The position numbers and the translations under genes are program-made. The notes under the pieces were generated by a model. It was not told where the DNA came from. It saw only the letters and a list, made by a program, of their open reading frames with translations, and ran no database searches. From Paramecium tetraurelia (taxonomy: Eukaryota; Ciliophora; Oligohymenophorea; Peniculida; Parameciidae), in contig NW_001798986.1 of the NCBI RefSeq assembly GCF_000165425.1, positions 74,330-138,329 on the forward strand: DNA of 64,000 bases, given 5' to 3'. The first letter of the stretch is position 1. Each line of letters begins with the position of its first letter. Shown here piece by piece: positions 39,901-50,132 of this stretch.

Positions 39901-41829
39901 AAATTCAAAACCAAGTATTCTAAGTCTTTTATTTGCTCAAACATATCTTTCCAAACAGTCAATAATGTCTGATCTACCTTATCTTTGCTTATATTTGTCC
40001 AAAGACAGAATATTCTGAAAATTTTGAAGTTTTCCTGAGTACATTCTTATAACTTGATAAAAGCGTTATGGCATATTAATATAGATAAGCCTTTAATATC
40101 TTGTATTAAAAATCAGAAAATGAGAAAGTATTAATAAATTTAATACACACAGGATTCAATTTTCTATTTCAAAAAATATTCGAAAATGATTTACTAGCAT
40201 GTATTCAATATTTCATCTCCACTCTAACTTACATGCTCACCTAGAATATGTTTTATTAATTAGCCAACGATTTATTAAGCAAATATTAACAATAAACCAA
40301 CAATTTTAATTAAATAGTAGAGACCGAACTAATTAATTATAAAAAACTATATGATACTTACTTAAGTTGGTAGATTTAATAACAATAAGCATATGAAAAG
40401 CCTCAAATTGACTTTTAAAAACTTTATAAGTAGCAATAGAATGACATATTGATTGTTGATCTCTAGGAAATTGATGAATGTGCATCCAAAAGAGAAGAAA
40501 CTGTTAGAGAAAATGTAAATAATAGTTAATAGGAGAACTTTATCCATATTAACAAAGAAGATTTCGATTTATTAGAAAGCACTGCTAAAAACTTTCTTTC
40601 TCAGTAAACATAAAGGTATAATGAAGAAGGATCATAACAATAACCAGACATTTTAAATATCTAATAATTCATTAGTCCTCTCCAATAAATCAGCCAAATC
40701 AGCAATTAAATGCATGATACTGTCATTTAGGATTTAGCAAAGAACCTCTATTCAAATGATACTCATAGACTAAAAGAGCTAGATATGATCAAACTGCAAA
40801 ATGAAACCTACCGATAACATAAACGTGATAGTCATAAATAGGTCTTAGAGTCATATCCATAACCACCTTTAAAGGATCCAATGAAGTAAAAGATAGAGAA
40901 GATATATGAAGAAGTTCAAAATGAATCAGTACATGGCAATTTCAATGAAAAAAGTCTACTCGGAGATGTTCTAGCCCCTATTGACACAACATAATTGTTT
41001 GATTAAACTAGAAATATGAAAAGAAATGAATGCATTAAGCAAATGTAAGAAATCTTATTGACATCAACATCATTATATTTCGATGTAGCATCAACTCTAC
41101 TTCTTTAATATGAAAATTTGGATATGGCTGAAGATAAATTGGCATTTATCAATGATCTAAAATTATCTTTGGTAAATTAAACTTTATTAACCAATATTAA
41201 TCAACAAAACTTCTCTGTCATCATTGCCATAGTCTTGCGATTATGTACTACTGTAATTTATTATAAATATTTGAATAGCCTGCTACCTAATCTGAAATCT
41301 ATAACAGTTCATTAGGATATGATGATAATCAATTGACAAAGTGCTTATAGCAAATTTTAGATGTTCTTTTGCATTCTAAGGAGACTGAATAGGTCTTGAT
41401 TTGTTTAGTACATGTTTTTAATGATCATTTGCCTATGGATTTCACAAATGAAATTTCAAAAAGTATTTCAGTTTTTATATAATTTTCCTAGTTGAAAAAA
41501 TGATGTTAAGACTAAATTTAAAATGTATCGAAAGATTGATTTAGAATAGCGAAAAATTAAATGTTTTTGGTATTTTAATAGAGATATTTAAATTCTTTAA
41601 ATGCCACCCTCCGGAAAATTTAATAGTAATTATTAAAACTAATATAATTTAGGAAGGTCTACCCTCAATTAAGGAACTGGAGTTATATTTTAGATAAATG
41701 AAGTAAATTACAGACAGTTTATTAAACATCAATCTCAAAGAGGGAAAAGAATTCTTGGATTTTGTTTACAGAAAAAATAGTAAAAGCATCTTTTTAGATT
41801 ATGTCAAAAGTGTGATCGAAAAAAAATGA
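36942..41829 (+). CDS. TOG/HEAT-repeat protein, XMAP215/CLASP-like
   Basis: About 1,604 residues. The N-terminus after ~60 disordered residues has helical HEAT repeats of TOG type (FEKITHHKWQIRRLVLMNLT, KSQIQDLVIEILLQ, HPKIMTLCLTIIER). Further helical repeats continue to about residue 550, then linkers rich in Ser/Gln/Glu and more helical blocks to the C-terminus (FLDFVYRKNSKSIFLDYVK). TOG domains bind tubulin and control microtubule growth; that role is inferred. Introns 37580-37606, 41253-41278 and 41491-41510; the last also removes a TGA. No frame break in 4.9 kb. Exact subfamily not certain. Confidence 0.72.
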
Positions 41830-42021
41830 TCTTTTTAATAATTAATTTGATTTTCTAACTATTTAGTTATCATTTAAATTCTGATAAATCATATGAAAGT
41901 CGAATAATCATATTTAAAAGATATGTTCTCAATAAATTGGGTTTAATAAGATAGTAATTAATATTTTTGGATGAATTCTAATAGAAGTTATACAATTTTT
42001 TTTCGTCTTATTTATAATTTT

Positions 42022-42578
42022 ATGTAATAAATGCTTCATCCAAAAAAGGATACTTAAAGAGGGTCAATAGTGGGGAATAGTCCTTTAACTCCAAGAAGTT
42101 AAACTTCAAGGAAAAGCTCTTAACTGAATAGACAATCTTTCGAGTAATAGGAACTCTATTCTTCAAGGAGATTTGGGTTGAATCTAAAAGACCCACAAGT
42201 ACTGAGCTACTGTTTATTTGATAGAAAGTGGAGGAAATGATCAAAATCAGATAGCAAAGATTACCTCGAAAAGAAGCAGCAAAGGACGGTGAGAAAGATC
42301 TTCGAGAAATATCAAAAGCGTATGATGTATTAAAAAATGCTTTGCCTGAAATAAACAATAATTAGGGAGTGATAAAGGATCAAGAACTGCTATAATTTTA
42401 TAAATAATAGATTGTAATAAATTAAAATCCACGAAAAAATTTTTTTGAGTTCAACACCTATTTTTATAAGAATTATTAAGCAAACAATAATGGACCTTGC
42501 ACAACTCTACCTTAATTGCTAATAAAAAAAGTGGAATCCTTTTAAAACAAATTAGAACAACTTATCAAGGATCGATGA
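42022..42578 (+). CDS. Hypothetical basic protein
   Basis: About 176 residues. The start MQQMLHPKKDTQRGSIVGN is at 42022; the ATG at 42031 is also possible. Exon 1 is Ser/Arg/Gln rich (SPLTPRSQTSRKSSQLNRQ), like a phosphorylatable disordered tail. A 26-nt intron (42199-42224) leads into helical, charged sequence (KDLREISKAYDVLKNALPEI) and ends QNKLEQLIKDR. The opposite strand has a long hydrophobic frame in standard code, which is a shadow. Family not recognised. Confidence 0.65.
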
Positions 42579-42671
42579 AGGCAAAATTAGAATCTAAGAG
42601 ATTTGTTTAGCATTTATATTTCTATATGGCTATCTTATATTTTGTTTTTGTTATTTGTTTTATTGAATAAA

Positions 42672-43165
42672 TCACACCAGACTTAAATTGCTGACTGATG
42701 CTGTGTCCCAACTGGTATGTCTATCTGTTCTTTTGAGACTAATTAATTTTCTTAAGCAAGCCTTATAAACAAATCTTTCCTCCTCACATTCCCATAAATA
42801 ATGCTTGATTTTTTTTGTTAATGGTCGCATACTAACAGTATAAGAATAAGTAAATACTAGGTGTAATGTGTTGAGCTATCTTGATGCATGGGTGTATGTC
42901 CAAAATCCTAGAGCATAAGGGGAAATAATTACAATTGACTTGCCATCAGTAAGCATTCTAGGCCACATTGAAGGCCAGCTTGGATGAATGATTTCCATTT
43001 ATTTAGTATTTGATCTATTGAAATAATTGAAATGTTTACTCGAAAGCGCAGTCTTCATAATCGTGCATTTGTTTTAAGCATGGAGTTGTGTCTAAATAGG
43101 CTAGATATCATACCAAAGACAGGTGGCACTGAAGAGGGGAGTGTACCAAAATACAGATAACTCAT
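42672..43165 (-). CDS. Twin CX9C (CHCH-like) small protein
   Basis: Roughly 120-130 residues. Two Cys-X9-Cys motifs are visible, CLKQMHDYEDC and CEEERFVYKAC. Paired CX9C motifs mark proteins of the mitochondrial intermembrane space (respiratory assembly factors, CHCH proteins). Likely introns 43092-43113, 42939-42966, 42908-42932 and 42832-42857. The middle two are separated by only 6 nt and may be one 59-nt intron; both readings keep the same frame. The spacing between the two motifs is longer than usual, so subfamily is open. It begins 14 bp after the stop of the upstream gene on the same strand. Confidence 0.55.
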
Positions 43166-43179
43166 ATTAAATAAATTAA

Positions 43180-43537
43180 TCAAATATCTGGTTCTTTTGA
43201 TTAAGGATTTCTGGATTATTTTTGTTCGATTTATTCAAATACTTCAACTGGATCCTTCTTTTTACGTTAGTAGTCTTGCAAGATTTATTTAGCCGCTGCC
43301 CTTCTCATGTCATTCTTAGCATCAATTGAAATATTCGGAGATTTGCTTGAATTCAGAACTTAAGAGGCTAACTATAATCAACTATTTGAGTACTTCGTCG
43401 TCTATTTTCGGAGAGATTTCAATAATATTATTTAATTCATAACCTGTTTTTATCAAAATATTAATACCTACATAAGCAAATATTGCAGCTATACCACCAT
43501 AAGTAGCTATGTTTCCTACTAAACCATACCTGAACAT
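43180..43537 (-). CDS. Small single-pass membrane protein
   Basis: About 111 residues. Start MFRYGLVGNIATYGGIAAIF at 43537 gives one N-terminal membrane helix. A charged helical tail follows (KNDMRRAAAKQILQDYQRKK) and ends KEPDI. A 22-nt intron at 43372-43393 is required. The form, an N-terminal anchor with a charged C-terminus, is common among mitochondrial or ER accessory subunits, but no family is recognised. It sits between two same-strand genes with 28-bp and 14-bp gaps. Confidence 0.62.
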
Positions 43538-43565
43538 TTTATAACCAAAATTAATAATTATTAAT

Positions 43566-44002
43566 TCATTTATATTATTTCATTAGTTTTCTATAGTCAC
43601 CGAAACTAGATTTCATTGTCATTCTCTTCTTTACAAGTGGAACTTAATCGCTTTCCAATAATTCAATCATCGACATAGATATTTTTACTATTGAAAAATC
43701 TCATATTTTATATTACTCTCTTCAGGAGTCAACTTTTATGTCAATCCCAATTTTATTTGCTTTATGCACCATGCTATTTCAAGATCTGTCTATTCAGCTT
43801 CAGGCAAATTCAATTTTGCTTTTATTTCTTCTTCCACTTACTAAATCATCTCTTGATTTTGCTCCTTTAGCTTTTTCTTCTTCTCCTTTTTCTTCTGATT
43901 CCTTATTTAGTTTTTACTTAGTTGATTTCCTTACTTATCCTCTTATTCTTCAACTCCTTGCTCTTTCTCTTATTATTACAACTCTTCTGCTTAATTATCC
44001 AT
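43566..44002 (-). CDS. UPF0488 (C8orf33-like) family protein
   Basis: About 135 residues. N-terminal half Gln/Glu/Lys rich (MDNQAEELQQQEKEQG, RNQKKKEKKKKLKEQ). The C-terminus matches the conserved core of the UPF0488 family as I remember it: LEIAWCIKQIKLGL, then VPLVKKRMTMKSSFGDYRKL. A 29-nt intron (43688-43716) joins the two parts; without it the frame ends at CR. The family has no firmly established biochemical role. Start at 44002 is the first in-frame ATG. Confidence 0.72.
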
Positions 44003-44539
44003 TAATTAATATTAAAATGTAATATTTTATTTTAATCTTAATCCATTAGATGATTTTCATAAAAAAAAATTTGAATTCATGCTAAATCAATCTTAAATAA
44101 TTTGTTTTAGATTACAATATAGTTTTTTCAAGGATGAGATTATCAATTTATGTGAATACATATAAATATAACCAATTGTAGTTTTAATTCATCTTTAAAA
44201 ATACAATACATATTTATAATTATTAGAACATCTGATTTATTGAGCAGCTTGAATGCCTATTAGTGAGCATTTCAGAGATGAACCTCAAATACATGTTTCT
44301 TTAATGTAAATGTAAATTGATTTCATTATAATTATTATTTCTGTAAATAAAGATACTCTAAAGTTTTTTTTTCTCAATTCTAAAAATAATCATTTCATTA
44401 AAACCGTTATATTGAGAAAAAATACAGACTAATTTAATTATATTTATGAAAAACATAAATGAGACTTAATAAAGCTTTTTAAGACCATTCATAATTTTAT
44501 TTTATCAAGTATCAATATTTCTATATGTTAAAATATAAA
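44003..44539. other. AT-rich intergenic region, possible relic
   Basis: 537 bp without a callable gene. On the minus strand around 44225-44300 a short Cys-containing frame (SSLKCSLIGIQAAQQIRCS) has a faint likeness to the adjacent secreted Cys-rich genes, but there is no signal peptide. At best it is a decayed third copy. Confidence 0.35.
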
Positions 44540-44877
44540 TCAGAATTTGATGACTGTTCCTTAACAATTTTTGACTCTACAATCTTGCAATATTTAAGCT
44601 TTAGATATTCTTGATCCTTTCAAACAGATTTCATACTTAAAATAATCAAACAATTTACACTGTCTTTTGCTCTTTAATGTTGGTTTTTTTCAAAGCCTAA
44701 GTTGCCAACAAATTACCAAGAGCAATCTGCAATATAATCATGACTTAATCAAAAATATTAATACCAAGTTTTATCTCTATTGCAATTGTAAAATTCCGTT
44801 TTGCACTTATCTTATAGACATGACACGTCGGCTAAGGTCACTACAAGCATTATTATTAGAATGATGAATTTTTTCAT
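44540..44877 (-). CDS. Secreted Cys-rich protein (tandem copy 2)
   Basis: About 100 residues. Signal peptide MKKFIILIIMLVVTLADVSC, then cysteines in SCLQDKCKTEFYNCN, TCHDYIADC, EICLKGS and QDCRVKNC. The order and spacing parallel the adjacent gene 44896-45257. Intron 44744-44764. Continuity to the last three cysteines needs a frame change near a 7-base A/T run (44683-44689); here one base seems missing rather than extra. Probably a small disulfide-bonded secreted or trichocyst-compartment protein; function unknown. Confidence 0.6.
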
Positions 44878-44895
44878 TATAAAAACGAATTAATA

Positions 44896-45257
44896 TTCAA
44901 TATGACTAAATAATCTCATCTATTCTAATACTCTCCTCATAAAGCACCTTATTGCAATGTTGTCTACTGCAACTATTTAAGCTCTTAGCAGCTGAGTTTG
45001 TGCTCATACAGTAGGTGAACTAAAGATTAAAAATATCTTACATCTTGATATCCAGCTTCTGTTCCCTTATATTGACCAGATTTTTGTGCACGATGCACGT
45101 ATTATTTAAATTGGTTTGCACATTTAGCAGCAGTTTAATCACAATTGCCTCCGTTTTTACAAGCTTTTAGCTAAGCTCCACAATATGCATTAGTACAATC
45201 TCCTGCTTTTGAAAAACACAAAACAATTAGAATGAGTAAAATTAAGAATTTTTTCAT
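44896..45257 (-). CDS. Secreted Cys-rich protein (tandem copy 1)
   Basis: About 112 residues. Clear signal peptide MKKFLILLILIVLCFSKAG, then ten cysteines (DCTNAYCGAQLKACK, NCDQTAAKC, YCMSTNS, SCSRQHC). One 22-nt intron at 45019-45040. It shares signal-peptide sequence and cysteine layout with the gene 18 bp downstream, so the two are tandem duplicates. Small secreted disulfide-rich proteins of this kind could be surface, defence or secretory-granule components; I cannot choose. Confidence 0.75.
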
Positions 45258-45583
45258 TTTAAATTTATATATAAAATTAATGTTGCTATTACCATAGAGG
45301 GTAACCCAGCATACTTTTATAGATAAATAGTTTACATTCCTATATAGATTTTTATGGATATTAATTATCTAATTGATTTCTTTGATTATTATTGAGTGAG
45401 ATGATTATCAATAGATCAATTCATATTAAATCTACATTTGAAGGTAAGGTAGTGTAGGGGTATTTGTAATATTCTACGAGTGATAATTTATAAGAGCCAA
45501 GATCGAAAAAACAAAGAGGAAAAGTTCTTGTAAACTAAGCATTTCGTTTCTGAAATGAATTATATAAATAAATAATTTATAAA
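45258..45583. other. Divergent intergenic region
   Basis: 326 bp between the starts of the secreted Cys-rich gene and the MGGC gene. AT-rich, no ORF, repeat or RNA gene supported. Confidence 0.45.
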
Positions 45584-46102
45584 ATGGGAGGTTGCTTATA
45601 TCGTGAGTCAAAGGATCAATATCATTACAACACTGAAGACATATTGCTGAAATAGAAGTTAACCCATGAACGATTGCAGAACCTTTTGAGACTACGTGAG
45701 GATAGGGAGTAAATGTAATAAAGATATTAAAAGAACATCGAGGAAGGTGAGAAAATGAAATAGCCTAAAAAACTAAATCAATCATCAGTAGAATAAAGTG
45801 GATTTGACATCAGCCTTAGTAAAAATGTTTAGAATCTACATTATATCGAAGAGGCTGAAGATGAATCAAGTTTTATTGATCAGCAAAAACCTTAGACTTA
45901 ATAAAGATTACCAGATGATGAGAATTATGAGGAAGGAGGAGATTTACTTTTATAATTGGCCTCATCTTAACAACTAAATCTAAATAAAGCAGATAATATA
46001 AGAGATTAATTATAAGGGAGATAGAGTAACGAAATGGATGATGAGATATTGCAATACTTTAATACTACAAAGGCTAATTATGAAAGTAAAGTAGAAGATT
46101 GA
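45584..46102 (+). CDS. Possible N-myristoylated acidic protein
   Basis: 172 residues, single exon. The N-terminus MGGCLYRESK has Gly2 and a nearby Cys, the pattern for N-myristoylation plus palmitoylation, so membrane attachment is inferred. A charged helical stretch follows (LKQKLTHERLQNLLRLRED), then an acidic Gln/Ser-rich region and the C-terminus YFNTTKANYESKVED. No catalytic domain seen. The next gene starts 29 bp downstream on the same strand. Confidence 0.68.
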
Positions 46103-46131
46103 TTTAATATTTTTAATAATTTTATATATAA

Positions 46132-46579
46132 ATGTCATCATAATCTTAATAAGAATATGATTAGGATCAAGAAAATAATGAAGAACTGTAAGACGATGAT
46201 CAAGAATTCTCATCAAAATAATAGGAAAGCTAAAAATAGGTTAAGACTACTATCAAAAAGGTTAGGAATTATCAAAAAGTACCTGAGAATCTTAAATCAT
46301 AACTACTTAAATTAGTAATTTAGTAGGGTGTTAAAATAAATTAAGTACCTAAGAATATGATATTTTAAGGCAGCTCAACAATTAAATTTAAAATATGCAA
46401 CAGCTAAAACAATAATCTTCACTTACAGGGCTTAATCAAAACCAAAGAAGTCTAAAAATAAAAAAAAGAAGACAAGTACAAAAGTAGAATTTGTACCAAT
46501 CCAAAATAATAATGTTAACCCTATTCATGTTGAAATTTCAATTGGAGGAAATCTCTAGAATAAATTTACACTCGAATGA
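46132..46579 (+). CDS. Small helix-turn-helix protein
   Basis: About 140 residues. An acidic Gln-rich N-terminus (MSSQSQQEYDQDQENNEELQ) precedes a helix-turn-helix: LLKLVIQQGVKINQAAQQLN then YATAKTIIFTYRAQ. The pattern (hydrophobic helix, Gly-turn, AA in helix 2, recognition helix) resembles homeodomain-like/CENP-B or transposase-type HTH. A Lys-rich segment follows (KPKKSKNKKKKTS). One 25-nt intron at 46345-46369 splits the HTH. Likely DNA-binding; target unknown. Confidence 0.68.
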
Positions 46580-46624
46580 ATTATTGTTGAAATATTTTGC
46601 GTTATTATATGGAAATATAATTAA

Positions 46625-46948
46625 TCAAATATCATTCTATAGGATTATCCTTTAAGGATTATTGGATTGATTTAATTAGTAAAATATATCTATTTTGAGT
46701 AATTGAAATCTAAGAGATTTCCCATTTGTAATTTGTGAAATTTAGAAAATTGTAAATATGGTTTATAGGATATCTCCTTTTATTGGATTTATATGTTTAA
46801 ATAGATGATTGCTTATTCTATATATATATAAAGTTTTGGTTCCACTTTTGATTAATACTTGGTCTACATGGCAAATAATTTCATAAAAATAAACCATCTA
46901 CTTATCTTCTATTGTTTTGGTACTTATATTTATTATCTCATTATCCAT
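46625..46948 (-). CDS. Hypothetical protein, faint PX-like pattern
   Basis: 107 codons with no intron, start MDNEIINISTKTIEDKQMVY at 46948. The segment VYFYEIICHVDQ then TLYIYRISNHLFKHI has the strand/strand/helix rhythm of a small PX-type domain, but no phosphoinositide-binding Arg motif is certain. The frame is open across an otherwise AT-rich region and uses TAA/TAG as Gln, which supports coding. Convergent with the HTH gene (45-bp gap). Confidence 0.45.
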
Positions 46949-47053
46949 TGTTCATTTAAATGAGCTATTCTAAAATATTTTATTCAATTTCCCAATTGTT
47001 TTTCATGTAATTATAAAATTTAGTTTTATCCAAATAAGCCTCAAAAAAACAAA

Positions 47054-47279
47054 ATGAATTAGCAACAATTTAAAAAGTAATGAGATCGTTAGTATGATTC
47101 GATAGAGTAAGATTATTGAACAGTCTATCTTGGAGATATGTAACATTCTGATCAATAAGATTTAAGGCGCAAATTAAATCGATAAGCTTTTTGGTTAGTT
47201 ATTAATAAATCGATGGATCTGTACTATTTTGGATTAGGAGATTATGAACATTCTTAGATTAGTTAGGTAGCCATGCTGA
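47054..47279 (+). CDS. Small hypothetical protein
   Basis: About 74 residues if one base of the A5 run 47072-47076 is dropped: MNQQQFKSNEIVSMIRQSKI, then helical sequence to LRLVRQPC before TGA at 47277-47279. Unusual aliphatic/Asn-rich composition (ICNILINKIQGANQIDKL). No family. The intact frame alternative would start at a later ATG (MIRQSKIIEQ). Low confidence. Confidence 0.35.
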
Positions 47280-47349
47280 GGATGTTTAATTATTAAATTT
47301 TATTGTTTTATTCGTATATAAATCGACTCATCGTTAAATTTTTTATATT

Positions 47350-48449
47350 ATGAACATAATTATGCAAAATGATAATGCATACCTAGTTAAGAGAAAATTA
47401 GGAAATGGCTCATTCGGTTGTGTATACTTAGTATGTGACATCAAAAGTAACCAAGAATTTGCCTGCAAAATTGTAATTCAAATGTTACTTATTTTAGGTG
47501 TCTAAATCTATGCTGAGCAAATATTAGGCTGAGGGGATGGTGAGGTAGGAGATTCAAATTCAATCAAGCATCAACCACAGAAATGTAGTAAAAGTGTTTA
47601 ATTCATTTGAAGATACTAAAAACATCTACATCATTTTAGAATATTGTAAGGAGGGTTAATTGCAACTCCCCTCACAACCTTATACAAATAAGCAACTAAT
47701 CTAATTCCTCAACCAAATGCTCAGCGCTCTTGATTCTATTCATCAAATGAATCTTGTGCATAGGGATATCAAAGTAAGTAACATCTCCCAAATTCCAGTT
47801 AGACAACATTCTAGTTCATGAGGATGGATCATTCAAGCTTTCAGACTTTGGATGGGCTACCCAAACATCTTAAATTAAGCCAATCCTATGTGGTACAACC
47901 GAGTATATGCCTCCAGAAGTTGTCAAGAACTAAATCCATGACCAAAAAGTAGACTCCTGGTCATTAGGAGTAGTACTCTATGTATAAATATCATATATCT
48001 CAGATTTTGACACACTGCAGAAAACCTTTTGTGGCTAAAACAGATCGTGAATTAATTAAATTAATTTCTGAAAATGAAATTAAAATTGATACTTCATTGG
48101 ATGAAAATCTATAAATCCTCATTCAAGCATTGCTTACCAAAGATCCTGTTTATAGACCCAATATCCAATAGCTCTATTTCAGCAAATGGATCAAATTCCA
48201 AATGAAACTGCATAATATCTTCAATAAATACGAGCATGAAAAACTAAAGCATAAATTCATAAATCAAAAGATTGAGATAAAATCTGTAGATAATCGGTAT
48301 TGATTCTATTAATTTTAAGAGCTATCTAGTAGAGAAAGAAGACTATCACTTCAGATTCATCTCTATCTCATAGTATTAGTACCTAGTTGAGCAATTGTGA
48401 CATGAACGAATCAGGAGTGGTTGAAAAATAGAAATAGGATAAACTATGA
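47350..48449 (+). CDS. Aurora-like protein kinase
   Basis: About 334 residues, with only ~12 residues before the kinase domain. Glycine loop LGNGSFGCVY, lysine in FACKIVSK, catalytic loop VHRDIKLDN, activation segment SDFGWATQ and GTTEYMPPE. DFGW and PPE are hallmarks of the Aurora family (spindle and ciliary control). The activating Thr that normally precedes LCGT is replaced by Ile (KPILCGT). Introns 47473-47497, 47774-47798, 47982-48003 and 48297-48319. The last extends the protein past an apparent stop (48301) to a Ser/Gln-rich tail ending KQKQDKL. Confidence 0.88.
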
Positions 48450-49027
48450 CTTATTAATATATAATTATCCAAATTATTGGAAATCTTAATATTTACAGTT
48501 GTGCACAGAATCATAGGAGTTTATATTATTAACATAAAAGGGTTACTCAATTAATTGTTTTTATTATTAGATTATACATACGGAACATTAAAATGGTAAG
48601 AATCCAAGGGGAAATCTTATTGATTAATATTATATGATGATTAAATATTATTAACAAATTATTGAGAGTAGTCTTTATAATTATTTTTGCATCATTATCA
48701 ATGTTGACTCATTTTTCAAAGTTCAAGATATTTCTAAATATACCTGATGATGATTTATGATCTGTATGAGTGCAAAAAAAGGGAAATCGCATCGACTCCT
48801 AATAATATGGAAACTTGAATGTTCTCTAAATTATTATTGGCCATGTGTTGATGCTCTATTCGAAAATAACGCTTTTGATGGTGACATTAGGATGGATTTG
48901 ATAATATATTATTTGTTTATAAGCAAATGTTGTTCTGCTTTGGTTGTATCTTGAGGGAGATGGTAGTATAAATCCCACTTTATGAGGGGAAAAATTTAAA
49001 AAGAAAAAAACATTTTTAATTATAGAT
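48450..49027. other. Intergenic region with ambiguous short frames
   Basis: About 578 bp. Overlapping open frames exist on both strands around 48720-49013 (up to ~96 codons on the minus strand, 65 on the plus). They conflict with each other and none has a recognisable pattern, so none is called. The rest is AT-rich. Confidence 0.4.
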
Positions 49028-50076
49028 ATGGCCTAGCATCTGTAGGACAGCGAACTATTAACAGCGAAACCTACCGTTCACAATGGATAGGAAATGGTTA
49101 TTTAGGGTTTGGGTGCACAAGAACAAAGTGATTCTAGCTTTTCATCCCAACATTTATGTTCTGTAAATAAATCAGACTTAACTTGATTAGAGCCAATAGA
49201 GTAGTCACAGGAACATCAATCTTAGTCAGAGTTCATTTAAGAAGATCAGTAAGAGCAGTTCGGATCTTTAGAATTTCTCAAACAAACATGCCCACATTTG
49301 TGCCCATTATAATTTCCTTGGTAGATGTCCCTTGGAACATTGCAAGTATTATTACTACGTTATAATCTATAGAAAAAGACACATTTTTATATCAGAAGAT
49401 GACGGTTTAAGTGAACTAATATCAGACAACATTGACTTGATTGACAACCTCACAAGCAGCGGAAACAAACTTAAATTACCGCACTCTACCTATGGAACTT
49501 AGTTATCTAAATATAGAAAATGTAAATCCAACACTAAGGAATTTTGTGAGAAATTGGAACACAAATTCATAACTTAAGAATAAATACATTTTGGCGATTT
49601 TCCTATATAAAATTTTTGGAATTGGAATGCATTTGCTCTGCAATCCTTTTCCATCAAGTCCCAACCGGATTTGGGCAATAATCCCCAAGAGAATAAATAT
49701 TTTAGCCAATTAATTAAGCCAAAACCTCTTGTGGATTACAAATAGGCCTCGGAAAATTTTAGAGAATTCTTCATCAGCTCTAAACATTTCGAATGAGATC
49801 AAAAAAAATCTAATGTCCAAACTGAAATCAGACATTGACAAAATGCAACAAAAAATAAAGACTATTTCAATGCTGAAGAAATGGATAAACAACCAACAAG
49901 TGGATTAGAATGAGTACAAGAACTTGTAATCCTCCCTTTCCCAAATTCAATAAATCCATTATACTAATTTCCTCAGGATCACTAACATTTCAATATCCAG
50001 TATTTATACCTTAATACAATTAGATTAAGCCAAATTCAACAATTAGTTTCAAAATGTCGAATACGTCTAATAATGA
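49028..50076 (+). CDS. CCCH zinc-finger protein
   Basis: About 330 residues. A CCCH finger, CAHYNFLGRCPLEHCKKRH (C-X8-C-X4-C-X3-H), appears at about residue 85 only after splicing the 27-nt intron 49346-49372. Such fingers usually bind RNA. The N-terminus is Ser/Gln rich; the rest contains FWNWNAFALQSFSIKS and C-terminal helices (KLKSDIDKMQQKIKTISMLK). Intron 1 is 49163-49190. A one-base offset at the A4/T4 stretch 49753-49760 must be removed to reach the helical C-terminus; otherwise the protein stops near 49797. RNA-binding role inferred. Confidence 0.75.
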
Positions 50077-50132
50077 ATTGTATCATTATAGCATGTATAG
50101 AGAGTTATGTGAATAATAAAATATTTAATATA

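Noticed and set aside
42020-42358. A hydrophobic minus-strand frame of 112 codons
   Set aside because: It is antisense to the better-supported plus-strand gene 42022-42578, whose intron and Gln usage fit.
43165-43180. A merge of the small membrane gene with the CX9C-like gene through a 32-nt intron
   Set aside because: The unspliced end reads as normal Gln-rich protein with a TGA, and 32 nt is longer than the other introns here; kept as two genes, though not excluded.
43688-43716. A frame error in the UPF0488-like gene
   Set aside because: A 29-nt intron restores the family motif without any base change.
48301-48303. TGA as the end of the Aurora-like kinase
   Set aside because: It lies inside a canonical 23-nt intron (48297-48319); the spliced frame continues to 48449.
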